13,696 nucleotides of DNA from UBA2177 sp964487525 (GTDB lineage: Bacteria > Patescibacteriota > Dojkabacteria > SC72): contig CAZAQC010000018.1 of NCBI GenBank assembly GCA_964487525.1, positions 1-13,696 of the forward strand. Reading direction: 5' to 3'. Below are positions 7,428-13,218 of this stretch, piece by piece (the stretch's first letter is position 1; each line of letters opens with the position of its first letter). The position numbers and the translations under genes are program-made. The notes beneath the pieces were generated by a model. The model did no database searches. It worked only from the letters and a program-made list of their open reading frames with translations, and had not been told where the DNA came from.

Positions 7428-8177
7428 ATGCCTAAATCAAGATTTGTACAGATAGAGAGTAAGAATGCTCTTTTAGAGCTATTGAAGGAAGGTAGAGATT
7501 TTGAAAGAATTTTTTTTGCTAGTAATGCATTCAAGGATGAAAAGAGTAAAGAGATATTGGAATTGGCAGGTAAAAAGAAAATCCCCGTATTAAAAGTTTC
7601 TCGTAGAGAGTTGAATAGAAAGCTAAGGACATCTTCCTCTGAAAGTATTGTTGCTCATATGTATTCTGATAATGATTGGTCTTTGAGTGAATTGTTAGAC
7701 AGTATATATGGTGACAAGAAACAACCATTCTTTTTCATACTTGCAAATCTTAAGTATTCACAAAATATTGCAGCAATAATGAGAACTGCTTTTGGAGCAG
7801 GAGTAAATGGAATAATTGTTAATCCTCAAGAGAAGAGTTTGATATCTGATGAGACTATTAGAATATCAATGGGAGCTGCTGAGAGGGTTCCTTTAGTAGA
7901 AATGAATCTGTTTAATGCACTTAAAACATTAAAGGAGAATGATATAAAGGTATATGCAATTGATATGGAAGGAGAGTATTACTATGATGTTGATCTTACA
8001 GGACCTGTTGCTTTTGTATTAGGAGCAGAAGATGTAGGTATAACTACAGGGATAATGGAAAGGGTAGATAATACACTTTCTATTCCAATGAGAGAAGGTA
8101 TTGGATCTCTAAATGTAAGTGCTTCTGCTGCAGTCTTGGCATATGAAAAACTAAGACAGGAAGTAAAGGGAAACTAG
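7428..8177 (+). CDS. TrmH/SpoU-family RNA 2'-O-ribose methyltransferase, RlmB-like
   Basis: This 249-residue protein has a small N-terminal substrate-binding domain (about 5-80, with SKNALLELLKEGRDFERIFF) and a SPOUT knotted domain. Motif 1 is NIAAIMRTA (113-121, with Asn113 and catalytic-type Arg119), motif 2 is FVLGAEDVG, and motif 3 is SIPMREGIGSLNVSASAA followed by VLAYEKLR. The domain order fits enzymes such as RlmB, which methylates G2251 of 23S rRNA; the exact nucleotide is inferred only. It lies one base after rpmA and is surely cotranscribed. Its TAG stop overlaps the parB TAG on the other strand within the palindrome CTAG. Confidence 0.9.
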   Translation: MPKSRFVQIESKNALLELLKEGRDFERIFFASNAFKDEKSKEILELAGKKKIPVLKVSRRELNRKLRTSSSESIVAHMYSDNDWSLSELLDSIYGDKKQPFFFILANLKYSQNIAAIMRTAFGAGVNGIIVNPQEKSLISDETIRISMGAAERVPLVEMNLFNALKTLKENDIKVYAIDMEGEYYYDVDLTGPVAFVLGAEDVGITTGIMERVDNTLSIPMREGIGSLNVSASAAVLAYEKLRQEVKGN

Positions 8178-9028
8178 ATTAGCTTATCCATTAAGTCCTT
8201 TAATTCTGATTGAGTGTTATACCTTATAACTACTTTTCCACCTTTTGTCATCTTAACAATATTTGCAGTATATCCAAGCTTCTTACTTAGTAATCCAGAA
8301 TATTTATCTGTTTCTTCATCACTTTTTTTCCAATTCTTTGTTGTAGAACCCTTACCGTAATTTATTTTTCTAACTAGGGCTTCAGTTTCTCTAACACTCA
8401 TTCCTCTTTTTACTACAAGATCAGCTGCAGCTATTAATGAAGTTTCATCCTTTATACCAAGTAATGCTCTGGCGTGTCCTTCACTTAATTTCTCGTTTAA
8501 TACATCCTCTTTAACCTCATCCGGTATGGTTAATAACCTAATCTTGTTAGTAATGGTAACCCTGTTTAGACCAACCTTTTGAGCAATATCATCTTGAGAG
8601 ACACCAAACTCATCGATCATTTGTTTAAAAGCATATGCCTCTTCTAGTGGATTTAAGTCCTTCCTCTGTATATTTTCTATTAATGCTAACTCTAGCATCT
8701 CTTGTGGAGAGCTGTCTTTTATGACTACAGGAACACTCTTTAAACCTGCTAGTTGGGAGGCCCTTAATCTTCTTTCTCCAGCAATTAAGAAGTATTTATC
8801 TGAATTTTTGTCTTTAGTTATAATCAATGGTTGTATTACACCGTGCTCTCTTACAGAATCAGCAATTTGTATTAGCTCCTCTGGATCTATGTGCATTCTT
8901 GGTTGATATGGGTTTGGCTCTATATTGTTAATATCAAATTTTGCATTGTATGCACTGCTTGAATTGTCGATTTCTTTAGAATCTATGAGTGCAGCTAATC
9001 CTTTACCTAATCTTGGCATATTATCCAT
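8174..9028 (-). CDS. parB: Chromosome partitioning protein ParB (Spo0J-like)
   Basis: This 284-residue protein begins with LGKGLAALID (7-16), the short ParA-interacting tail common in ParB. The N-terminal CTP-binding domain contains NPYQPR (39-44), EHGVIQPLII, and the CTP-binding motif GERRLRA (84-90). ENIQRKDLNPLEEA (118-131) leads to a helix-turn-helix (about 144-166, VSQDDIAQKVGLNRVTITN) and LSEGHARALLGI. The C-terminal part (about 240-284) matches the dimerisation domain in position. ParB binds parS, clamps on DNA with CTP and loads the partition complex. ATG at 9028 was chosen; a second ATG three codons later is possible. It lies 18 bases after parA. Confidence 0.96.
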   Translation of the reverse strand: MDNMPRLGKGLAALIDSKEIDNSSSAYNAKFDINNIEPNPYQPRMHIDPEELIQIADSVREHGVIQPLIITKDKNSDKYFLIAGERRLRASQLAGLKSVPVVIKDSSPQEMLELALIENIQRKDLNPLEEAYAFKQMIDEFGVSQDDIAQKVGLNRVTITNKIRLLTIPDEVKEDVLNEKLSEGHARALLGIKDETSLIAAADLVVKRGMSVRETEALVRKINYGKGSTTKNWKKSDEETDKYSGLLSKKLGYTANIVKMTKGGKVVIRYNTQSELKDLMDKLI

Positions 9029-9046
9029 ATTTTTTTATTTATTAAT

Positions 9047-9841
9047 TTAAGAATCGAATCTTTTTATGAACTCCCTAGCTAATCCTTTGTAAGCTAAGGC
9101 TCCTGTAGACTTCTTGTCATATTCAAATATTGTTTTTCCATATGATGGAGCTTCTGAAAGTCTAACATTTCTAGGTACTATGGAATCAAAGGCAGTATCT
9201 TTAAAAAACTCTTTAACATCTGAGACCACATTCTCTGAAAGCCTCGTTCTACTATCATACATTGTAAGTATTACACCACCTATAACTAGTTTGGGATTGA
9301 TACCTTTAATCAATTTTGTAGTTTCAATTAACTGACCTAATCCTTCTAAAGCGAAATATTCGCACTGTATTGGAATTAGGAGATAGTCACCTGCACTTAA
9401 AGCATTTATTGTTAAAAGTCCTAATGATGGAGGGCAATCTATAATGACATAGTCAAAATCATCTGTCATTTTTGATAGTGCTTTCTTAAGAAGAGTCTCT
9501 CTTGAGAGCATATTTACCATCTCTATCTCTGCTCCAGCTAATGAAAGATGAGAAGGGACTAAGAAGAGGTTAGGGGTAGATGTAGTAACAAATACAGAAG
9601 ACATGGGTTCTCCCTCTACCAAAACATTGTAAATATTTTTGTATGGTGCAACATCAGAAGAATTCCAACTTTGTTTATCAAACTGTTGAGTAAATCCTAA
9701 CCCAGATGAAAGATTTGATTGGGGATCCATATCTACAACGAGTACTCTTTTCTTCATCATAGCTAGGCTAGCACTAAGGTTCATTGCAGTAGTTGTCTTT
9801 CCAACTCCTCCTTTTTGGTTAGCTATTATGAATATTTTCAT
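9047..9841 (-). CDS. parA: Chromosome partitioning ATPase ParA (Soj-like)
   Basis: This 264-residue protein has the deviant Walker A box KGGVGKTT (10-17) with the signature Lys10, VVDMDPQSN (Walker A'), DYVIIDCPPS (Walker B) and RLSEAPSYGKT, all diagnostic of chromosomal ParA/Soj ATPases. It binds DNA as an ATP dimer and drives the movement of ParB-parS complexes. It starts with its first ATG and has no N-terminal regulatory HTH, as in type Ib or chromosomal ParA. It sits between lepB (32-base gap) and parB (18-base gap). A possible own promoter and half parS sequence lie in the gap upstream. Confidence 0.97.
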   Translation of the reverse strand: MKIFIIANQKGGVGKTTTAMNLSASLAMMKKRVLVVDMDPQSNLSSGLGFTQQFDKQSWNSSDVAPYKNIYNVLVEGEPMSSVFVTTSTPNLFLVPSHLSLAGAEIEMVNMLSRETLLKKALSKMTDDFDYVIIDCPPSLGLLTINALSAGDYLLIPIQCEYFALEGLGQLIETTKLIKGINPKLVIGGVILTMYDSRTRLSENVVSDVKEFFKDTAFDSIVPRNVRLSEAPSYGKTIFEYDKKSTGALAYKGLAREFIKRFDS

Positions 9842-9847
9842 AGTTTT

Positions 9848-9856
9848 ACTCTATCA
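9848..9856 (-). promoter_or_regulatory. Possible extended -10 promoter of parA
   Basis: On the minus strand, 9856 to 9848 reads TGA-TAGAGT: a TGN element and a four-of-six -10, ending 6 bases before the parA ATG. It would give parAB a leaderless message independent of lepB. It directly adjoins the half parS sequence at 9857-9864. Confidence 0.35.
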
Positions 9857-9864
9857 TGTTTCAC
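9857..9864. promoter_or_regulatory. Half parS sequence upstream of parA
   Basis: TGTTTCAC is an exact copy of one half of the conserved bacterial parS palindrome (TGTTTCACGTGAAACA). The second half (AAAAGAAT) does not match. Its place, immediately upstream of the predicted parA -10, suggests a site for autoregulation by ParB. A single 8-base match in a window of this size could be chance. Confidence 0.3.
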
Positions 9865-9873
9865 AAAAGAATA

Positions 9874-10485
9874 CTACAAATTCTGGTAAGTTTCGTGTTG
9901 TACTATCCTAAATTCAGAGAACGGGAAATATACAATCCAAGCTTTTCCTTTAATATCAGCATCTTTAATGGGACCAAATGTTCTTGAATCGGAGCTATGA
10001 GGTCTGTTATCTCCACATACAAAATATTCATCATCAGGGATCGTAACTGATTCTCCTTCCTTAAGAAAATCTCCACCATTGGTATATATTGAGCTACTTA
10101 GATATTTAGATTCATCTAAAGCTTTTTCATTAATATATATCTGTCCATCTTTCAACATAACGGTATCACCTGGTAATCCAATTATTCTTTTTATGAAATC
10201 TTGGGTCTCAGAGTATTTAAATATTATGACATCTCCTCGTTTAGGGTCTTGTATTCGGTATGTTACTTTGTTAGCCATTAAGTACTCTCCATTTTTGTAT
10301 GTTGGATGCATAGAGTTTCCAATTACTTCATGAGGGGTCATTATGAATATGTACAGAACTATTGATATGACTAATGCAACAACAACAGTCTCTAAGAAAG
10401 AAAGAATGAATTGTCCTATTGAGGCAAATGCTGAGGATATTTTCTGTGTTGAGTCTACAGCTTGATCTTGTGTGTTTTCATACAT
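9874..10485 (-). CDS. lepB: Signal peptidase I
   Basis: This S26-family serine protease of about 203 residues removes signal peptides from secreted proteins. It has one N-terminal membrane anchor (about 27-50), the catalytic Ser58 in GNSMHPT (56-62), the catalytic Lys99 in DFIKRIIGLPGD (96-107), and the family box GDNRPHSSDSRTFG near the C-terminus. The ATG at 10485 is preferred; a TTG at 10503 would add six residues (MYNCHI) of no visible value. The gene is first in a minus-strand run with parA and parB and is divergent from the 140-residue orphan gene. No SD is seen. Confidence 0.94.
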   Translation of the reverse strand: MYENTQDQAVDSTQKISSAFASIGQFILSFLETVVVALVISIVLYIFIMTPHEVIGNSMHPTYKNGEYLMANKVTYRIQDPKRGDVIIFKYSETQDFIKRIIGLPGDTVMLKDGQIYINEKALDESKYLSSSIYTNGGDFLKEGESVTIPDDEYFVCGDNRPHSSDSRTFGPIKDADIKGKAWIVYFPFSEFRIVQHETYQNL

Positions 10486-10494
10486 AATATGGCA

Positions 10495-10502
10495 GTTATA
10501 CA
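10495..10502 (-). promoter_or_regulatory. Possible -10 region of lepB
   Basis: On the minus strand TG is followed directly by TATAAC (10500-10495), with 9 bases to the preferred ATG at 10485. This gives a leader of about two bases. The TG lacks the usual one-base separation, and no -35 is clear, so this is tentative. If real, it makes the upstream TTG start impossible, because that codon would lie inside the promoter. Confidence 0.3.
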
Positions 10503-10591
10503 AAATTTAATAAACATTATCTAATAATACTAATAGAAATGGGGAAAATATGCAATTAAAGTATATTATCTAAGTAATAATATAATTTATT

Positions 10592-10600
10592 TGTTATACT
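10592..10600 (+). promoter_or_regulatory. Extended -10 promoter of the 140-residue orphan gene
   Basis: TG-T-TATACT (TG 10592-10593, hexamer 10595-10600) is an almost ideal extended -10. It ends only 5 bases before the ATG at 10606. With ordinary spacing, the first transcribed base would be the A or T of the start codon, so the message should be leaderless. No -35 match is visible, as is common for extended -10 promoters. Confidence 0.55.
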
Positions 10601-10605
10601 AAATA

Positions 10606-11028
10606 ATGGAAACTTCTGTAGTAGAAAAAGGAATCAAATTAGAACCAACTGAGGATCAATATGGCATCTTGTTTGAGATATGTAGAGAGAAGGTGCGTAC
10701 TTTTGATACATTACATTCTGCTGGAATGGATTTGTATATTAACCATTATTGGTGTGAAGGGAGGAAGGAAGGGGTTAAAAGGTTGGTAAACTCATTATTA
10801 ATAGCCCAAACATTTGTTGAATATGATTTGGATTATCACAAGTTAATGGATCAGAAAGATATCCCAGAGTGTATCGATTTATTAACAGGGGATACAGAAT
10901 TAGAAATGGAGGATGGTTTAAGGGAGAGGTTTGAGAATAGTTATCCTTTATTGGTTGATGAAGATTTTACTCAGATAGTTTCTGAATATAGAGCTTTCTT
11001 TGATGCAATAGATTCCGTTAAAGGTTAG
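10606..11028 (+). CDS. Uncharacterised acidic 140-residue protein
   Basis: I do not recognise a family. The protein is soluble, acidic and probably mostly alpha-helical, with no signal peptide, membrane segment or catalytic motif that I can identify. Notable stretches are EICREKVRTFDTLHSAGMDLYIN and GRKEGVKRLVNSLLIAQTFVEYDLD, then an acidic second half (LTGDTELEMEDGLRERFE, LVDEDFTQIVSEYRAFF). Three cysteines are scattered (EICRE, YWCEG, PECID). It stands alone between the divergent lepB and the convergent tRNA-Glu, whose 3' end lies 3 bases after its TAG stop. The good extended -10 promoter, consistent length and normal codon use argue that it is a real expressed gene. Confidence 0.8.
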   Translation: METSVVEKGIKLEPTEDQYGILFEICREKVRTFDTLHSAGMDLYINHYWCEGRKEGVKRLVNSLLIAQTFVEYDLDYHKLMDQKDIPECIDLLTGDTELEMEDGLRERFENSYPLLVDEDFTQIVSEYRAFFDAIDSVKG

Positions 11029-11031
11029 ATT

Positions 11032-11104
11032 TACCGCTACGGAGAATCGAACTCCGGTTTACAGGATGAAAACCTGTTGTCCTAGACCACTAGACGATAG
11101 CGGC
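11032..11104 (-). tRNA. tRNA-Glu(TTC)
   Basis: On the minus strand, acceptor GCCGCTA (11104-11098) pairs with TAGCGGT (11039-11033), ending in a G1-U72 wobble. The D arm begins GTCTAGTGG as in bacterial tRNA-Glu. The anticodon stem ACAGG/CCTGT closes TTTTCAT with anticodon TTC (11070-11068). The T arm is CGGAG-TTCGATT-CTCCG. The discriminator is A (11032), and CCA is not encoded, so a CCA-adding enzyme is needed. Confidence 0.95.
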
Positions 11105-11115
11105 ATAACTCAAAG

Positions 11116-11144
11116 ATTCTACTATAATTAGAGTTTTTTGTGAA
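11116..11144 (-). promoter_or_regulatory. Promoter of tRNA-Glu
   Basis: On the minus strand, TTCACA (11144-11139), a 17-base spacer and TAGAAT (11121-11116) precede the tRNA. The start would fall near 11109, about 5 bases before the mature 5' end. The boxes fill the gap between the small Cys-rich gene and the tRNA, so the tRNA can be made alone. Confidence 0.5.
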
Positions 11145-11145
11145 G

Positions 11146-11382
11146 TTATATTGAATCTCTATGATCTCTTAATAACTGTTGTTCTTCTGCAAATGTAGCT
11201 CTTTGATAACAGTTCATTTCTTTATCAAAAACATATCTCCTTTTGCACTTACACTCAACCATTATCCTATTATCAGATAAATTCCCAATTCTTTTTGCTT
11301 TATCTAATGGATATGTACAACCTACGCAAAGCCTTTTCTCTATCAACACTTGTTGGAATGGCCTTATTAATTTTTTGATCAT
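11146..11382 (-). CDS. Small Cys-rich, probable zinc-ribbon protein (78 residues)
   Basis: The family is not recognised. From ATG 11382 the protein is MIKKLIRPF... with CVGC (19-22), then CKCKRR (44-49) and a fifth Cys58. The CxxC ... CxC spacing over 25 residues suggests a single zinc ribbon, loosely like the Com-type zinc fingers of phages, but that resemblance is weak. The first part is basic and the last 20 residues are a charged helix (FAEEQQLLRDHRD). An upstream in-frame start at 11430 exists, but it would lie inside tRNA-Leu, so 11382 is chosen. TATACA lies 6 bases before this ATG. The gene sits between two tRNA genes on the same strand, suggesting cotranscription with tRNA-Leu. A nucleic-acid-binding role is a guess. 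Confidence 0.7.
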   Translation of the reverse strand: MIKKLIRPFQQVLIEKRLCVGCTYPLDKAKRIGNLSDNRIMVECKCKRRYVFDKEMNCYQRATFAEEQQLLRDHRDSI

Positions 11383-11403
11383 GATATTTGTATAAAATAT
11401 ATA

Positions 11404-11489
11404 TGCCGAGAAGAGGACTCGAACCTCCAAGGGATATTAATCCCACTTGCTCCTAAGGCAAGCGTGTCTGCCAATTTCACCATCTCGGC
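11404..11489 (-). tRNA. tRNA-Leu(TAG)
   Basis: This is a class II tRNA on the minus strand. Acceptor GCCGAGA (11489-11483) pairs with TCTCGGC at the 3' end, and the discriminator is A (11404). The anticodon stem CTTGC/GCAAG closes the loop CTTAGGA with anticodon TAG. The long variable arm contains GGGAT/ATCCC around TTA. The T arm is GGAGG-TTCGAGT-CCTCT. CCA is not encoded. Confidence 0.96.
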
Positions 11490-11501
11490 TAAGCAGGTAC
11501 T

Positions 11502-11507
11502 ATTTTA
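11502..11507 (-). promoter_or_regulatory. Possible -10 box of tRNA-Leu
   Basis: On the minus strand TAAAAT (11507-11502) ends 12 bases before the tRNA-Leu 5' end. It shares the 59-base divergent gap with the kinase promoter. No -35 is convincing, so the assignment is weak. Confidence 0.3.
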
Positions 11508-11534
11508 CTAAATTATGATGATTTTTGATAGGAG

Positions 11535-11543
11535 TGATATAAT
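11535..11543 (+). promoter_or_regulatory. Extended -10 promoter of the P-loop kinase gene
   Basis: TG-A-TATAAT (TG 11535-11536, hexamer 11538-11543) is a perfect extended -10, ending 5 bases before the ATG at 11549, the same spacing as at 10606. It predicts a leaderless message. The AGGAG at 11530-11534 overlaps this promoter and would not be transcribed. Confidence 0.6.
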
Positions 11544-11548
11544 TTGTT

Positions 11549-12145
11549 ATGAATAATAGTGAGAAAGTTTTTAATGAGGTATACCAAAAATACAAAGTTA
11601 ACCTTGAGAATATAGATGTTCCAAATAAAAAGCTATTGATTTGTTATGCTGCTGTTCCTGCTAGTGGAAAAACAGCTATTTCAGTAATTTTAGAAAAACG
11701 ATTAAAGGGGATTAGAATCAATGCTGGTGATGTACAAATGCTTTTGGAGAAATATAGGGGAGAGCAATTCTATGAAGGCTTTATACAAGAAAAAAGAGCA
11801 TTTGTATATTGGCTTATGCAGAAGGTTGTTGATGAATTTAGTAATAAATTCATAATATTAGACAAGAGTATAGATAGGTCATATGATGAAGTTTTGCAAT
11901 GGAGTAAAAAAAATGATGTCCCAATGATTGTTGTTTCCTTAGAAGTAAGTAAAAAAGAACTAGAAAAAAGACTAATAGAAAGAGAGGGTTCTTATGCAAA
12001 AAATTATCTTAATGATCTAGATAGATGGATTAGAGAACACGAAGAATTTAAAAAGACAGATAAACATAATCTTATTTTCAATACGGAAGATAATAGTGCA
12101 GAGGAAATAGTGGTGAGTATAGAAGAATATATAAAAAATATTTAA
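11549..12145 (+). CDS. P-loop kinase-like protein (AAA_33 / zeta-like fold)
   Basis: This 198-residue protein has a Walker A loop AVPASGKT (35-42), preceded by a hydrophobic strand (LLICYA). The first Gly of GxxxxGK[ST] is Ala35. RINAGDVQMLLEKYRG and FIILDKSID provide further strand-turn segments with acidic residues. VVSLEVSKKELEKRLIERE is the lid-like region with basic residues typical of small nucleoside, nucleotide or polynucleotide kinases. The substrate cannot be named; relatives include kinases for small molecules, nucleic acid ends and UDP-sugars (zeta toxins). No antitoxin gene is beside it. It starts from a perfect extended -10, and its TAA overlaps the TAA of the acetyltransferase on the other strand within TTAA. 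Confidence 0.72.
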   Translation: MNNSEKVFNEVYQKYKVNLENIDVPNKKLLICYAAVPASGKTAISVILEKRLKGIRINAGDVQMLLEKYRGEQFYEGFIQEKRAFVYWLMQKVVDEFSNKFIILDKSIDRSYDEVLQWSKKNDVPMIVVSLEVSKKELEKRLIEREGSYAKNYLNDLDRWIREHEEFKKTDKHNLIFNTEDNSAEEIVVSIEEYIKNI

Positions 12146-12591
12146 AGTTTCTTCTCTAGTACTATTTGATCATCCCATCCTTCAATTGCAGCCTTCTTGT
12201 ACAATATTCTTTTAAATCCATTCTTGTAGTAGAAGTTTCTAGTATTTACATAAGGCTCATACTCAACTTCCTCGGGTAATGTCTCTACTTCTATTGAGTA
12301 AAGAGAGAGATTCTTAGATTCATTCTCAAGCCATTGTAACATCCTTCCTCCTATTCCTCTTCTCCAATGCTCTCTTCTTACACCCATCCAAATTAATAGT
12401 ACTTTACCACAGTATGTTGTATAGCAGAGGAAACCTAGTACATTATTATCTTCCTTAGCTACAATTAGATTATTATTATCAAAATCTATCTTTAGATTCT
12501 TCAAACCTTCCTCATTAAACCATTCATTAAGAGATGCCGCTATGTCTATAGCTTCAACTTTTTCTTGTTTTGATGCTTTTACTATTTCCAT
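12142..12591 (-). CDS. GNAT-family N-acetyltransferase
   Basis: This 149-residue protein has the GNAT layout: VLGFLCYTTY (strand 4, 51-60), LLIWMGVRREHWRRGIGGRM (65-84), where RRGIGG is the acetyl-CoA pyrophosphate loop, SIEVETLPEEV (strand 5), and NTRNFYYKNGFKRI, the typical motif B that ends the fold. The first position of the loop motif, usually Arg or Gln, is Trp76. The acceptor is unknown; GNATs acetylate amines on small molecules or proteins. It lies 8 bases after the anchored protein gene on the same strand, and its stop overlaps that of the kinase. Confidence 0.88.
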   Translation of the reverse strand: MEIVKASKQEKVEAIDIAASLNEWFNEEGLKNLKIDFDNNNLIVAKEDNNVLGFLCYTTYCGKVLLIWMGVRREHWRRGIGGRMLQWLENESKNLSLYSIEVETLPEEVEYEPYVNTRNFYYKNGFKRILYKKAAIEGWDDQIVLEKKL

Positions 12592-12599
12592 CCGATATA

Positions 12600-13202
12600 T
12601 TACTTGTTTAAATTTACTGATCTGACGAACTCGGCCATATCCTCTTTACTCCAGCTATTTCCAGCAAAAATTGCAGTATAGTATTGATCTCCCAATTTGA
12701 GTTCAAAACTGTTTGAGTATGATTGATCACTTGTTCCAGAATGATTCCATATAATTATTTTGTCCCTGCCTTTTAGTATTTTAATGTCAACAGAAACTGT
12801 TGATATTCCTGTCTCTTGAATCCATTCACTATACTTATCCCCAGATTCTTTTTGAATTTTTTCGAGAGATCTATGTCTGAAAGGATTTTGAAGATATTTA
12901 ATTTCCTCCTCGATTAAACTATTGTCCTCTTCTGAATAAAAAAGTAAGATTCGATCTCCATTTTCTTTTGTAAGAATCGTTAAATTCCCGCCACTATTTG
13001 TATCTAGCATATTTCTAGTTTCTTCATTTGGGAAGGTTAAGTTTTTAGATATTAAATTAAAAGAAATGTCTTTAAAAGTATATTGATTGCCATCTATTTC
13101 GTCTTTTATTTTTTGTGGAATTGCAGGAAGAGAGAAGTATAGAGTTATTATAAATATTGTTATACCTATAAACAGGAGAAAAATTTTAGGCAGTAATTTC
13201 AT
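12600..13202 (-). CDS. Uncharacterised membrane-anchored extracytoplasmic protein (200 residues)
   Basis: The family is not recognised. The N-terminus MKLLPKIFLLFIGITIFIIT is a basic start plus a hydrophobic segment (about 5-27), without the Cys of a lipobox and without a clear cleavage site, so it is probably a signal anchor with the rest outside the cell. The outer domain is hydrophilic, with alternating strands (RILLFYSEED, VSVDIKILKGRDKIIIW, YYTAIFAGNSW) suggesting a beta-rich fold. It lies between gatC (16 bases upstream) and the GNAT gene (8 bases downstream), on the same strand and likely in the same transcript, without an evident functional link. The ATG has no SD. Confidence 0.78.
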   Translation of the reverse strand: MKLLPKIFLLFIGITIFIITLYFSLPAIPQKIKDEIDGNQYTFKDISFNLISKNLTFPNEETRNMLDTNSGGNLTILTKENGDRILLFYSEEDNSLIEEEIKYLQNPFRHRSLEKIQKESGDKYSEWIQETGISTVSVDIKILKGRDKIIIWNHSGTSDQSYSNSFELKLGDQYYTAIFAGNSWSKEDMAEFVRSVNLNK

Positions 13203-13218
13203 TTTAAATAATAATAAA

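Noticed and set aside
9889..9904. Second parS-like sequence AGTTTCGTGTTGTACT inside the end of lepB.
   Set aside because: Only about 9 of 16 positions match parS, and it lies in coding sequence of a conserved protein, so chance is likely.
10486..10503. TTG start at 10503 for lepB, adding six residues.
   Set aside because: An ATG at 10485 gives a normal signal peptidase N-terminus, and the TTG overlaps the probable -10 region.
11131..11140. T-run (TTTTTT at 11134-11139) as an intrinsic terminator.
   Set aside because: No GC-rich hairpin precedes it on either strand, and its sequence is explained by the tRNA-Glu promoter region.
11383..11430. Longer form of the Cys-rich protein starting at 11430.
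   Set aside because: The extra 16 codons would begin inside the tRNA-Leu gene; the ATG at 11382 avoids this.
11530..11534. AGGAG upstream of the kinase gene, looking like a Shine-Dalgarno sequence.
   Set aside because: It is 14 bases from the ATG and overlaps the upstream edge of a perfect extended -10, so it is probably not transcribed.
11549..12591. Toxin-antitoxin pair made of the zeta-like kinase and the GNAT gene.
   Set aside because: They are convergent, not an operon. The GNAT gene has normal enzyme length and no small DNA-binding antitoxin partner is present beside either.
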